Shown: one piece after another, positions 22,543 through 33,620 of the stretch
Numbering within the stretch: the stretch's first letter is position 1
Layout of the letters: each line of letters opens with the position of its first letter
From: Ophioderma brevispina
Lineage: Eukaryota; Echinodermata; Ophiuroidea; Amphilepidida; Ophiodermatidae
Assembly: GCA_023653785.1 (NCBI GenBank)
Contig: JAMKCH010019789.1
Location: 1 to 64,000 of the forward strand
Length of the DNA stretch: 64,000 nucleotides
Reading direction: 5' to 3'
Made by a program: the position numbers and the translations under genes
Notes under the pieces: generated by a model
Databases searched by the model: none
Seen by the model: only the letters and a program-made list of their open reading frames with translations
Told to the model about the DNA's origin: nothing

Positions 22543-23468
22543 CGCCCAGCCGTTTTGGTTAGACGAACGCCGATACCAATATCTGAACACGGGAAAATCA
22601 GAGAAAAATATAACTTTTGCAAATGTTTAAAGTCTGCCGGGGACCCGTTGTTGCATGTATCCCCAGGAGAGGGGTAAAACGACTATGGGGTCAAATGTTT
22701 TGAACTGCCTAAATCGAATGAAATATAGCTCAAATTAAGTCTCAGTTAATACAGGCGTAAAAAAATTCAAATTGGTTCACACGCTGGGTGGTGCTTCCTT
22801 TCCAATTTATTTGCGAAATAGGCTACAGGTTTCATGTGTTTTTATTTCAAGAAAGGTCACCCGTTGCAAAACCAGATTTGGTTTTTAAAAATATTTTTTG
22901 TGGTTTTAAAATGTTTTTAAGTGTATGACTGACCACATTTGAAATGCTTGTGCACTTTCGCATCTCCTTGTTTGGTTATAATGGAAGGGTACAAATTCCC
23001 GGGAGAACTCTATTGGGATGGGGGCATTATACCCCTCCCTATGAAAGGGAACAAACCCCTAAAAAAAATTTTCCTTTTTTTTTTACAGTATTATTTTTGA
23101 ATCAGTATCAATTAAATATTTGTTTAAATGTGTTTTTACAAATAATTCTGGTAATTACAATTGTTTGACCTTTCTTGAATAAACAAATGACCTTAGCCTT
23201 GTTCCAACTATTTGGAAGGCACACCACAACTGTGACCCAATTGACTTCTTTTTTTACTCCTGCGTACCTAAGGAATAATTTGAGATATATTTCATTAGAT
23301 TAGAGCATTCAAACTTTGACCCCCATAGTAACTTCCCCCTCTCCTGTGGCTACACGCAACACGTTTCTCCGGGCAGACTTGCTATTTGCAAACGTTTATA
23401 TATTTTTCTGAATTTTCCCGTATTCAGAAGTTGGTATCTCGTTCGTCTAACCAAAACCTTCTGGGCTT
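22543..23468. mobile_element. Long foldback element, copy 3
   Basis: Arms of about 310 bp. TTTTGGTTAGACGAACG at about 22553 pairs with CGTTCGTCTAACCAAAA at about 23441. Further pairs include the 'ggagagggg/cccctctcct' block and TTTCAAGAAAGGTCA with TGACCTTTCTTGAATAA near the centre. The loop is about 300 bp (22870-23160). It has the same design as copy 1, with a 'cctgtgg' block in the outer arm and an 'aaggtca' block next to the loop, but base identity is too low to call them the same subfamily by eye. Confidence 0.78.
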
Positions 23469-24002
23469 ATATCTGTTTGAGTTTTTTTAATACTATGGGC
23501 CCTAACGATTTTACTGGTCATCATGAATTGTTATCAGTTTTTCATTTTTTTCTTTTTAATTAGCATTTAAATCTGTGCTGCGTCTATATTCCTTTCATTA
23601 AACCATAAACATAAAGCATTTATTGTTTTTGGTTCTGTCAACCTGATTGCTGATGTGACAGCTTGATGATTGTCCCTTCTTTTCAATCCATCCATCTATC
23701 AACTTGTGCCATGTCCAACTTCAATCAATTTGGCTAAGTGGGGTTACAAATTGGCATGTTAATAAGCATACTCCTCACTATTATTATTATCCTGACTGTT
23801 ATTTACTTATCTGTCTATGTGGTGAAAAACTCAATAACTTGAACTGAGTAAATCAATGTGCAGAAAGAAATCGGGCTTTTTATTTAGTTGCAGATTGACA
23901 TATTATTCCACAACAAAATGACATGGAACAACATTTTTTGATATACCTCCTAACTTAGAGGGATGAAGGAATAAGGGAAAGGAGGGAAAGAGTCGAAAGT
24001 TG

Positions 24003-24092
24003 GGGTTGGTCTCGAACCAGGGCCTCGGGGCCCCGGTCCGCATGACCGGGATATCAGCTACGGCAATGGGTCGCTGGCTCGGTCAGCGATTT
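24003..24092 (-). mobile_element. tRNA-like SINE head (minus strand)
   Basis: The reverse complement holds a D-arm-like TGCCGTAGCTGATATC, a 5-bp anticodon-like stem CCGGT/ACCGG with a 7-base loop, and a B-box-like GGTTCGAGACC. Spacing resembles a tRNA, but the acceptor stem does not close well and it sits in repeats. This favours a tRNA-derived SINE promoter region over a functional tRNA gene. Confidence 0.5.
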
Positions 24093-24356
24093 CGTGCCTA
24101 TAAGTATCTTCGTTTGATTGAGACGCAATCGCGAACTCCGGGACGTGCATTTTTTTCTCACTCAGTACATTGGCGTTTTTTTGTGTTTTAATACAGATGG
24201 GCTAATTAGTGTAGGAAAAAAAGAGGCTGTTACCAACCTAACCACCATGTGGTTTCTACGATTTCGTGCCCATATGTGGCTTCATTTGATGACGCAATCG
24301 CTACATCCGGGAATTAGTTTTAATTTTTCTCACTCAGTGCATTGGGTTTTTGGTGA
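24086..24356. repeat. Two diverged tandem copies, unit about 170 bp
   Basis: CGATTTCGTGCC...GACGCAATCGC...CTCACTCAGTACATTGG at 24086-24180 recurs at 24257-24352 as CGATTTCGTGCC...GACGCAATCGC...CTCACTCAGTGCATTGG. The duplication adjoins the SINE head and may be the SINE body duplicated. Confidence 0.65.
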
Positions 24357-25195
24357 CTTAGTACCGTTAGAGTTAAGAAACTACTTAATACTTCAAAATA
24401 CGTAAACTCGCGTTAATACCTAACTGATGTGAAAAAATCTTTTGCAGCAAATGCAAGCTTATGAATTACATTTTCCATAAATCACAATGTTGAGATATAC
24501 TGTATGGTACTTAGAGATGCAAATGTCCCCAGCACGATAGGGTTCATTCTTTTACTTACGTATAGCTTTCAGTTATTAAACTATATTGAATGATTGCATT
24601 AAGCTATCCATATTACAAACGGTCACATGAATGTCCAGACTGACGATCGTTTTCAGAAATGAGAGTGGGTCCACCATTCATAGAAACACGGTTGCGGGCA
24701 ACCGCTAGCTTATTTTAATGGGAGCGGTCACCTAAACCTGGTTGATCACTCTTCACATAACCCCAAACTTCCGGAGACATACAATATTGTCTCCAAGCCT
24801 TCTCCTTATTTTGTCTTTATATGCCTCTAATGGGTTAAGTCAGAGATATCAATATTTAGCCCCCTCCCTCTCAAATATGACTGAGCTATGAAGCAAGGAT
24901 CTATCATGTCTCCCAAAGACCCCTCATTTGCGTAGCTTTGGTCGGAACATAGGGGAAGACATTGAAGGTAAATCCTCTTTTTCATAACTGCTGCCCACGC
25001 CACTTGGGCCAGTACGGGTGCCATCTCTAGGGGCGCTGACTGAGAGAACCAGCACCCACAGATGGATTCTTCGCTACTCCCTTAAATACCCAGGTTTAAA
25101 GCTCATTTTCACCCAATGGCCCTGTATTTTTTTTTATTTTTCACCCAAAGTCCTCTATGGGCCGCCAGCATAGTTTGGACAGGACCACTTTGCAA

Positions 25196-25262
25196 CCCGT
25201 GTGCGTGTGTGGGATTGTGTGTAATGTTGGTGTGTGTTGTGTGTGTGTGGTGTGTGTGTAAA
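25196..25262. repeat. Interrupted TG microsatellite
   Basis: Runs of TGTGTG broken by GG and AT, followed by an A-rich segment at 25259-25283. Confidence 0.85.
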
Positions 25263-25296
25263 AAAAATAAAAAAAATAAAAGGATTTATTTTTTAA

Positions 25297-25560
25297 AATG
25301 ACCTCATTGAAAAGTTTGAATTCAGTGCCACATGGGTGGAATCACTCTATTGTTGATGAGGTCATATTCAGTGCCAGTTCAAAGGGTACAAATGCCAAGG
25401 TCAAAGGTCATGTGAGCCAAGTTTAAAAAATGGCGACAAATGTAAAATTGCTTCCATTGAAAAGTTGAAGTTCTAACTTGAGTCATAGGTGCAACATTAG
25501 ATCCCTTATTTGTTGGATGAGGTCAAAGGTCATTGCCCAAGGTCAAAGGTCCGTTATGTC
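25297..25560. repeat. Two diverged tandem units with DR1-type AGGTCA repeats
   Basis: CATTGAAAAGTTTGAATTC...GATGAGGTCAT at about 25304-25366 is repeated as CATTGAAAAGTTGAAGTTC...GATGAGGTCAA at about 25454-25524. Within and beside the units are AGGTCAAAGGTCA at 25398-25410 and 25520-25532, and AGGTCAAAGGTCC at 25540-25552. These are exact or near-exact direct repeats with one-base spacing, the site type bound by RXR/HNF4/COUP-type nuclear receptors. No gene is recognised nearby. Confidence 0.6.
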
Positions 25561-26977
25561 AATTTGAAGTTAACTGGTAGACGTTTCCATACGTAAGTCC
25601 CTTGGATTCAAATTAGGTATTGCCATTCATTTCCGCAAGCGCTACTGCACACGTCATACTGCGCATGACGAATCAATTGTAATACCTTCTATCGAGAAGC
25701 CCTGGCGGCAACTTTATAGTTGCTTTGAATACTCATGCGAGCGCGACATCCGAGAAACCGCGAACCATATTAGTGGTACAGTATTTTTGCAAATTCTTGC
25801 TCCTTCCGGTCACAGAGCTAGAGACAGTGCCCCCCCCCCCAGTACAAACGATGCGACGTGCCGCAAATGGGCCTCATTTTGAGTCTTCTGTTATGTGACC
25901 CCCGTTTGTTTCCAAGACAATGTTTGTATAGCATCTTTTTTCCAAAATTTGTTTACACTTTTTGTAAAAAATTAAATCCCGATCTCCGCAATCTGAAGCC
26001 AAAATTTTCCAATTTTGCTAAAAATGTAAAAATTTGAGGAAAAAGTGGCAAAGTATCATACGTTTAAATTTTGCAAAAAATCTGCATCTCTGCATGTATC
26101 TAGCTTGTTTGTTTTTGTTTGTTTATTTCAATCTCTAACGACCCCTCCGTGTATGAGAGATACAAAGAACATCATAAAAAACATAACATAGAGGAGCTGA
26201 AAAATGAACAAAGGTTAAAAGGCTCCTCGATAGCAAGAGTAATAAACGAAAAGTATATAAAAGCTATTGGTCCCCTTTTTCGTCAAAATCCTATTGAATG
26301 GTCCTACGTCTGACTCTTAGGCACGTACGCATCCGTCCTACCCAAACCAAACTTGAGACCCCGGGCATATCATATTTTGGGTCATATACTCTTTATGAAA
26401 ATCACGAATATTGTATAAAATTACAATTTCTACTTACAACCCCTACTTACACACTGAGGTGATTTTGCTTTTTGCACTGCTATTGTTTTTCTATATCGTA
26501 TCATTTTGCCATTCTACGATATTTTTCAGTAATATTACCAAATGAAACCACCCATTTACACATACATAAACCGATATTAGCAGATATGTATAGCTTTACC
26601 GATACGTCATGTTTATAGAGTGTCCGCCCCCTCCGTATTTTCGAGGCGTCTTGATGGAACAAATACGGGAACAGGCGAGGCGAAATAAGGAAAGGTCCGT
26701 AGATCAACAGCACCGAGAAAAACTGATACAAAATTCTCGCTAAAGACTGCCTGTACCAATACTGTCAGTTTGAAGTATTTTACTGGCCGCATTCTGCCAA
26801 CAAATTATCGTAAAATTATCACATAATGACTTGCGCGATTAATTGATACACCGTCTTTCAATTAACTGCCACCCCTGTAAAAAACAAACTAACATTTTCC
26901 AGTCATGTTGCAAAACATCAGAATAAATGTTTAAAATTACCACTTTATACTAAATTTACAACATAATATGATTTTGT
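25561..26977. other. No gene recognised
   Basis: Contains a poly-C run at about 25831-25840. A 64-codon open frame at 26119-26313 (charged, Lys/Glu-rich) has no family resemblance and could be chance. Confidence 0.45.
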
Positions 26978-27960
26978 TTTTTGTCCGCTTGTGTTATTAT
27001 GTGCTTTTATTTTGCGGAATCTTTTTGATCTTGTACACGATACATAAACCGGTAACAGGCCTACTGTATCAAACGTACGCTCGTTTCATCATGGTAAAGC
27101 CACCACCCCCCCCCCCCCCCGCGGATTTAAAACTTTCAGGTCAGGCCTTGCAAAACTGATACAACAATTTACGAAAAATGTCCCCTTAACGACATCGACC
27201 CTCTAACGTCCTTTCAGTCCCAGACTGACCACCCCCCGCTAAGACTGATTTGGCAAGTTGTTGCCATGTACCACCTCTTGATTTTTGACAGGGAACAAAT
27301 TCCTTTTTAATTATTTCTAACACTAACAATACCCTAAGGCCAAAATTAAAAAAAACCCGATTTTTACCTGGTAGAACTTCGAAGATTTTTTTTTTTTGCC
27401 GCTGGGCGCTGGTTTTCTCTGTTGGTGTGCTTTAATTTGCGGATCTTTTTGAGTCAATTGACCAATTGAAGCTCGGTCCCTTTTAACACGATACATGAAC
27501 GCGGTAACAGCCTATATGTTTATTAAAGGTGGTTGTGCCGATTATGTGTATTGTGTTCGCTACTTTTTGATTTGAGAGCCTGGCAACTTGCACACCCACC
27601 CCATCAGGTACCGTGGAAACAAACTTCGGTTTTTATGGTAGACTCAATAAGGCCTGTTGCAAATCCCTATTCATTACTGTTGCTAATAAAAGTGGTTAAC
27701 CACTAAACGGCGGTTTTTTTTTATTATAGTTGGGAATTAAATGGATTCGAGGGCTCAAATTTCAGGACGAACAATGAGAAAAATCAACAAAACTTTCATC
27801 TGATATCAAAATCGATACTACTTCCGGTAATCAGGGGGGGGGGCCCAAAGACGATCGGAACACGCCCCTTTAAACGTACTCTCTTTACATTTAAAGTCCC
27901 CTCCCCTCCCCGATTTTTAAACTTTCATGTCATGCCTTTGGTCACTGAACGCTGTGTTGT
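26978..27960. repeat. Old direct duplication, two diverged copies
   Basis: GTGCTTTTATTTTGCGGAATC...CACGATACATAAACCGGTAAC with a following poly-C tract and ATTTAAAACTTTCAGGTCA (about 27001-27145) recurs in order as GTGCTTTAATTTGCGGATC...CACGATACATGAACGCGGTAAC ... TTTTTAAACTTTCATGTCA (about 27428-27935), the second copy being expanded by insertions. Poly-C at 27106-27120 and poly-G at 27834-27843. Nature unknown. Confidence 0.55.
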
Positions 27961-29338
27961 TATTTTCTCAAGGACTTTAATGTCACATATTGAAACATAA
28001 AGAAATTAATTTTCGTAACAACGTGCGTACAGGTTTGCTGTAGTTATTAGTGTTATGTCACCATGTACTGAGTACAACTGGTACTATCACCCTAGGCGCT
28101 TGCATATATTTAAACCCGACGGTTTCATGTACAAAAAAAGATAGGGCACCAGCGAACGTTTAGCTCACTGTTTTTTCGCAACGTGAAATGGTTGTCAATG
28201 ACTACCTGATTTTGGCATATTCTTAACACTGTGGAACGTAATTTGTAAACATTTGGGGTTTGAGAATCATTTATCCATATTTAAAGATTGTACCTTTATC
28301 GATATTACTTTATAATCAAGATCAGCCTACTAATGCATCTAAAGCTTCCGTTTATAGGTGACATCACGAACTTTGAGTCGAGCCCACTAAGGAAAACATC
28401 TCTAAGGCGAGAGGACTCGCAGCAATGGCTATCTCTAACAATGACGTCACTCCAAGTCACGTCGAACCCTCATGACTATTACCCCATAAACCCGCCCACA
28501 AACCCCCCAAAATAACACCCCCCCACCCCAATATCGTGGTCCAAAACCTATACCGCGGTCTCCAAAACTCAATATCACAACATTAAGATTGGTAGTTATT
28601 TAACGCAAAATTTCTACATCTTAATCACATTTACGGCAAAAAATATCACTACATCACGCACACTCAGCCAAGGTGGAGCCTGGGAACGTGTAGCACAAAC
28701 CAGTTCGGTCTGTCTCATACCCTAATGACGATTTACCCCAAACCACGCAGAAATAACCCCATAACTCGGTCCAAAACCCACACCGCGGTCGATCTTTATA
28801 GGATAGATACGTTTACAATATGTTTATTTGCAATCCCAATGATATTTACATCATCTATCAGTAGTCTGAATACATAAACACTAAACAATCGCGAGTGATT
28901 TTGGGTAATATTATGCAAAAGCCACCTCGTATTGTGGTATCTGAGGTCACACAACCAACATGGCGTTCTCCACAAAACCGGAAGGTCAAATTTACGTCTT
29001 TAATAGTATAGAAACTTCCGATTGTTTAAATTGAAAAATGTTGCCAAAATACGTCCCCCTCAAAAAAAAAACCATTTGGATGTAGTTTTGTGCTCAGAAT
29101 AAACGGAAAATCTAAATATTATTAATATTGTTTTTTGCTTCTTTTTGTGATGAACATGCTCTTCCCAGGCTACAAAATAACCTCCTGCGTGGGTGTTTCT
29201 AGCAATCACGGCTATATAACTGTATCTACAATGTATATACAGCTGTATATAACAAACCATCTTTGTCTAATCTCGAAGTGGGCGAAGCCGGCGTGGAACG
29301 AAGTTCAGAGTTTGGCTCAAGATGCAATATATGCAGGA
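27961..29338. other. No gene recognised; C-rich duplicated phrases at 28480-28560 and 28720-28795
   Basis: The phrase 'ccccata...aacc...ggtccaaaacc.acaccgcggtc' occurs twice about 240 bp apart, suggesting a diverged tandem unit. Otherwise nothing recognisable. Confidence 0.45.
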
Positions 29339-29995
29339 TTCTATGCACACCTTATTATTATTCAATTATTAAAACAACATATATCAAGCACTTTATATAT
29401 GGCTAAAGCACTGTACAATTATACAATCAAAAAGAGCAAATATACAACTCCTAAAAGCTAACATTACACCCTTAATGTACGGCACATATCAAATCTTAAA
29501 CCAACCAATCGACCCCTAAATTACAATCAACAAATACTCTAAACAGCACACCATACAAAAGAAATATTAAAACAACATAAGCAAAGATTCCGTGAGGCAA
29601 AATGAAATCAAATGACTGCAAAAAGGTCAGTTTTGAGTGCCTCTTAAAGGCAGAGGTTATAGAGCAGCGGCGAATGTGATTTAGTAAAGAGTTCCATAGG
29701 CGCAGGCACCGTGATCGGGTTAGTGCGTGGTGTAGCAAGTTTATTGCTACCATATCTCAAGTTCTGTCCAACGTACTGGACGCTTAAAATGACATGTTTC
29801 CGAAAACTAGAGATCACGTTTAAAAATATGACAACACATGCCAACTCGTGTTTGAGATTGTTGTCTAAAGTGGCATCGAATTTCACGCCGGTAATGGGTT
29901 AATCCCTTCGTTATGATTGAACTGCATCAGAAAAATATAAGCAGGATACGAACTCACAGAACCATAGTCAATTCTCTTTCTGGAAGGCCATAGAG
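29339..29995 (-). pseudogene. L2/CR1-like LINE 3' end
   Basis: On the minus strand one frame gives TRSRCLRLWNSLLNHIRRCS and SAFKRHSKLTFLQ (29640-29720), the 'RxxxLWNSLPxxIRxxxSxxxFKxxLK' terminus of an L2/CR1-type ORF2. In a neighbouring frame upstream lie YGSNKLATPRTN and, near 29990, LYGLPERE, where family members have a 'YGLPxxxxxKLQ' block. The 3' UTR ends with a TACAGTGCTTTAGCCATATA / TATATAAAGTGCTTGATATA pattern and an AATAATAATAA tail near 29340-29360, as in L2-type elements. It is frameshifted and 5'-truncated at about 29995, where a foldback abuts. Confidence 0.75.
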
Positions 29996-29999
29996 CAAA

Positions 30000-30692
30000 G
30001 TGACACCAATGTTGTTCCAATACAGAATTTCATGGAAAATCTGAAAATCATGGGTTTATTTTTTTTTAAATGTGTTCTTGGGTGTTTTATAAGAGGGCAA
30101 AGTTTGTACAGGGGTAAACTATAAAATTACTTCAATTGCTTCACAATATAGGCCGATTTATTTGGTTGCTCATAAGGTTTCTAAAAAGGTATAATTTGCC
30201 ATATCTACGACCTATTGTTTTAGTGCAATAGGCTTAAGGCAGTTCAAGGTCATCATTTACAGAATGGTCCAATTTTGTTGAAACTGGTTTGAAATCGTTC
30301 ATTGGGTCATACTTAATACGAAAATGTATATAGATTATGAGTTTCAGCTTTCAAAGTGAGACTTTTGCAGATATGGCTATTGATCTCCCATAGACCTTGT
30401 GGAGCCCGGCCATATTTGCCATTCTTAATTATCATGAAAACGTCATAGACAATGCGACCTGTATATTTTTGGCTTCTGTACAGTAATACGAACAATTTGG
30501 CACCATTTTTAAAACAAACTGATGAATCCGAAATTTTATCACCAATGTGACCTTGAACATGTTTTGCCTCGTAACTCTTTAACTATAACCCTATAACCCT
30601 CAGATAGGGCAAACTATATACCTTTCTGAAAACCTTGAAAGGTACTGGACATGGTGGTATACTTTAAAACACATTTGCCCCCTCAGCCCCTA
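30000..30692. mobile_element. Long foldback element, copy 4
   Basis: A direct-orientation homologue of copy 2, sharing GACACCAATGTT, CCAATACAGAATTTCATGG, AAATGTGTTCTTGGGTG and the later CTTGAAAGGTACTG block, and itself an inverted repeat. AAAAAGGTATAATTTGCC (about 30182) pairs with GGCAAACTATATACCTTTC (about 30617). It holds the hallmark GTTCAAGGTCATCATTTACA with TTTTGTTGAAACTGG at 30242-30290. The expected far right end seen in copy 2 is missing; the sequence changes at about 30690. Confidence 0.78.
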
Positions 30693-30830
30693 TAGTGTGG
30701 TTTGATATGTCATTTAAACAGTTCCCGTAGGATTTTAGTGCTAAAATTGATTTTCTTGCAGTCTTTCATTCAAATAGGGACCATAGGGTGCATATTTTCG
30801 GACTGGTTTTTTTATCTTTCCACACGGCAA
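30693..30830. repeat. Foldback arm fragment
   Basis: GTGTGGTTTGATATGTCA...AACAGTTCCC.TAGGATTTT matches the left end of the nested foldback at 39078-39200 (GTGTGGTTTGGTATGCCA...AACAGTTCCCTTAGGATTT). It runs up to a region like 'GGGTGCAGATTTTCAGACT' and stops. It either completes copy 4 as a chimeric right end or is a separate fragment. Confidence 0.65.
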
Positions 30831-30970
30831 ATATCTGCACTACCCTGTGGATTTATTGCATCTGAGATCAGTGTCAAACAGTTACAATACAATGCCACAT
30901 ACAAATACAAAGATTATAGATATATCAATAAATAAAATATTTAAATATTAATAGAGCACCATCTATTATT

Positions 30971-31640
30971 TCAGTCGTTAATCTTACCCTTACTATTTGC
31001 TATGCATTTTTCAATATCAGCAACAGACTTTAACACCTTCTTAAAAGCACACAATGACAAATTGCTTTTATTACATCTAGCATCATAAATAAATTTCTTA
31101 TCATGAAGAATGAGGAAGTTATATTGACTGTTCAACTTCAAGTATTCCCAATATAACATCTTTCATAGTAAACCTGTTAAGTTTCCTGTTAAGAATATTA
31201 TCATAAACCTCTTTCCCAAACTTGGAAGTAACAGTGCACTGCCAAAAGAGATGAGGAATACTTTCAGTTGCAATATTACAAAATGTACACATATTAGACT
31301 GAACATAACCAAATTTATACAGTTTCATTGATACCGATAATTCTGTGCATAATTTTGTACTGGAAATATCGAAGTTTAGTCGACAGGGAGGAGGACATTG
31401 GGATACTGTAAATATCTTGCCAGTTTAAATTCATATCCTCAAAAAAGACAGCCCATTTCATCTCGGCTTTTGGCATCTTAAAAGCTTATCAACACAAAAT
31501 TTGTGGACCAATTTACAAATTTATTACTTGACTGAATGAGAATGAGCATATCATTTTGTACAGTCCCATTATCCTCCTCCCTATTGACACTTCTCTTCCA
31601 GGTCTTTGGGATAGCATAAATAAGGGCATAATATTCTAAA
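30971..31640 (-). pseudogene. L1 ORF2 C-terminal region with zinc-knuckle
   Basis: Minus-strand readings in several frames give ALIYAIPKTWKRSV at about 31600-31640, KLYKFGYVQSNMCTFCNIAT and SIPHLFWQC (31119-31328), then NFLILHDKKFIYDARCNK and FKKVLKSVADIEKCIA (30971-31159). CTFC...HLFWQC is the C-x2-C-x(n)-H-x4-C knuckle at the end of L1/Tx1 ORF2, followed by the typical 'LNxxILxAKxFIYxxRC' block. Shifts separate the pieces. The 3' stop follows GKIND at 30971. Confidence 0.8.
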
Positions 31641-32036
31641 TAATAATAATAATAATAGCAGATATTTATATAGCGCCTTATGCTATTGGCCTCATAAGCG
31701 CTTTCACAAATGGTCGCTGATCACTGTGGCCCAACCATACCATAAACCATTTAGCATCATTTCAAGGGATGCAGCAGATCGGGATCAGCGCTTTCCCTTA
31801 TCAGCAAACATACATCGAGATAACCATCGCAGCCGGGACCAGCTTCCCAAATATCGCATGGGTAAATCGGGACAACCAAGCGGTTAATTTCTTGTCTAGG
31901 GAAATTACAAGATAGCTGAATCTCACAGGGCTCGAACGCACGCCTATACGCATGAATGAGCATACACTGGAGTCGAGCGCTTACCTGATTGAGCTATCTT
32001 GTCCGCTTACCTGATTGAGCTATCTTGTCCGCTTAC
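31638..32036 (-). mobile_element. tRNA-derived SINE inserted in the L1, with duplicated 5' head
   Basis: Read on the minus strand it starts with a tRNA-like head: A-box region GATAGCTCAATCAGGTAAGC and B-box region GTGCGTTCGAGCCC. A body follows whose end contains AAGCGCTTATGAGGCC and AGGCGCTATATAAATATCTG, then an (ATT)n tail (TAATAATAATAATAA on the plus strand at 31647-31661). The first 26 bases of the head, including the A box, occur twice in direct tandem at about 31984-32035. It splits the ORF2 C-terminal region of the LINE, so it is younger than it. I could not see a clear TSD. Confidence 0.8.
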
Positions 32037-32039
32037 AAT

Positions 32040-32581
32040 TCACATTATTTTTGTTCTTAAAGGAATCCAAGGATAGGGTATTACCATTATTATCCAATAT
32101 ATCAGATAGACGTTTAATTCCTTTATCATACCAGCTCTTTTATAAACTATATTGTTACCAATAATAATGTTTGAATTGTTCCAGATAATTTGGTTACTAA
32201 AATTACATGAAGGCAACTCATATGTAATACTACACCATGCTTCCAAAATTTCAGCGATAAAGCGATTCTTAATAAGCTTAATTTTTGTCTCATCTGGCTT
32301 AATATTGCACTCCCAAAAAGATTCCCACCAAATTGTTTCATATAATAAGTAAAAAAGCATTTCCATTTACCATTATTATTAACATCCAGGAGACGTTTAA
32401 CCCATGCCACTTTAAGCCCATTAATAACTGAAGGAATATGTACCATCTTGACTCCTCCTTTGTCATATTCACCAATAATGGTATTCCTACTGATTTTATC
32501 CGGTTTACCTGACCAAATGAATTGATAAATAATAGATTGCACCTCCTTCAGACTGCTTCGGACTGCTGCCCCCTTCTTCAA
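32040..32581 (-). pseudogene. L1 ORF2 region after the RT
   Basis: The first frame reads VQSIIYQFIWSGKPDKISRN, GGVKMVHIPSVINGLKVAWV, KRLLDVNNNGKWKCFF and KQFGGNLF. A shift then gives SFWECNIKPDETKIKL and ICRFIAEILEAWC-like sequence (NRFIAEILEAWCSI) and IIWNNSNIIIGNN. The block 'FIWxGKPDKIxRxTxxxxYxxGGxxMxxIxxxIxALKxxWxKRLLD' is highly characteristic of L1/Tx1 ORF2 just downstream of the thumb. Two open frames overlap, so there is at least one indel. The RT core (YADD) should lie immediately upstream on this strand but is absent. Confidence 0.88.
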
Positions 32582-32702
32582 GGGGGAAATATTTACTACA
32601 GGTAAAATTTTAAAATCGAGTCAAATTGTGTTTTAATGTACATTAACATGTTCGTCTCTTTATAAGGATTAGAAAAAGTATATATTTGCCTAGGTTCCGA
32701 AC
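32582..32702. repeat. Foldback arm fragment inside the L1
   Basis: CCCTTCTTCAAGGGGGAAA...TACTACAGG...AAAATTNTAA...GGATTAGAAAAAGTATAT...GCCTAGGTTCC matches 39205-39290 and, inverted, 42228-42372, which are arms of one nested foldback. Here only one arm remains. It sits exactly where roughly 1.3 kb of L1 reverse transcriptase should be. Confidence 0.75.
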
Positions 32703-33620
32703 TTGGTTTTGGCCTTTTCCTTTTTCTTCCTGCTAGTGTATTCAATACAATGACCAGTAATGAAGCATTTCAAGCTATCCCATAAGATGTTAGGGTTTGC
32801 AAGAGATTGGGCATGGATATCTTTAAACTCAATAATTTTGGACTTGATAAATTGGATAAATTGAGCATCATGCCTCAAATAGTGACAATTACATTTCCAA
32901 TAACCTCTACCCCTTGCTGAAATATCACAGGATATTTTTGCAGCAACAATGGAATGATCGGAGCTAATACCAGAAATTATATTGGAAGATTTCACATTAT
33001 TGACAAAATCATTAGAGGCCTGAGAGAACAACAAGATGTTTTTGGTGCCGAGTGTATTTCCTGATGTTTGGATGTTCAGACCTCCAAATATCAATAAGAT
33101 TGAATTCATCCATCAGTGCCTCAAAAATGTTCATTGAATTAAAGGTAGAATGACGGGTAAGAGAGCCATGATAATCAAGGGGGCCCAAAGCAAAATTACA
33201 GTTCCCGGCAACTATCAGACAAGATGAATCCATATTATCCAAAATTGCAAAGAGATTCAGAAAAAAATTAGGATCATCATTATTGGGGGCATAAACATTG
33301 ACTAAAATTAAATGGAAACCATTGAATAGAGCATCCAAAATAATATATCTACCTTCAGGATCCTTAACAATAGCATTTGTGGAAACAGTAACAGATGACT
33401 TTATTAAAATACAAACACCCCTACTGTTGGAAGCAAAACTAGAGAGCCACATATGACCACCCCACTGAGCAGACCACCATTTTTCATCTGTAAAAGAAGA
33501 ATGGATCTCCTGAAGAAAAATAATATCATCATTACGTTTGTGGAAATAACTAAAAATCTTTTTACGCTTAAAGTTATCTTGAAGACCTCTGCAATTGAAG
33601 GTGCTAAATTTTAAAGCCAT
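32700..33620 (-). pseudogene. L1 ORF2 endonuclease (APE-type) plus linker
   Basis: Starts at Met 33620, with MALKFSTFNCRGL. Endonuclease landmarks are FNCRG (residues 8-12), LQEIH (36-40, metal-binding Glu), VNVYAPN (107-113) and VAGNCNF (137-143), where the family has GGDFN; the Asp of GDFN is Asn here and the Phe is Cys. After YTRHQK the frame shifts near 33050-33100 and continues as FSQASNDFVNNV, GISSDHSIVAAKIS with the conserved SDH, and GRGYWKCN, the start of the linker (32690-33109). Family members have about 230 residues of endonuclease, as here. Dead because of the shift and the changed Asp. The strand and order agree with ORF1 upstream. Confidence 0.88.

Noticed and set aside
25240..25300. 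CRISPR-like or regular spacer array
   Set aside because: Repeats here are microsatellites and diverged tandem units; no constant short repeat with unique spacers exists in the window.
26119..26313. Small charged open frame (64 codons) as a gene
   Set aside because: Single short frame, no family resemblance, no supporting flanks; expected by chance in AT-rich DNA.
30580..30605. Telomere-like TAACCCTATAACCCT
   Set aside because: Two imperfect units only, inside a foldback arm; not a telomeric array.
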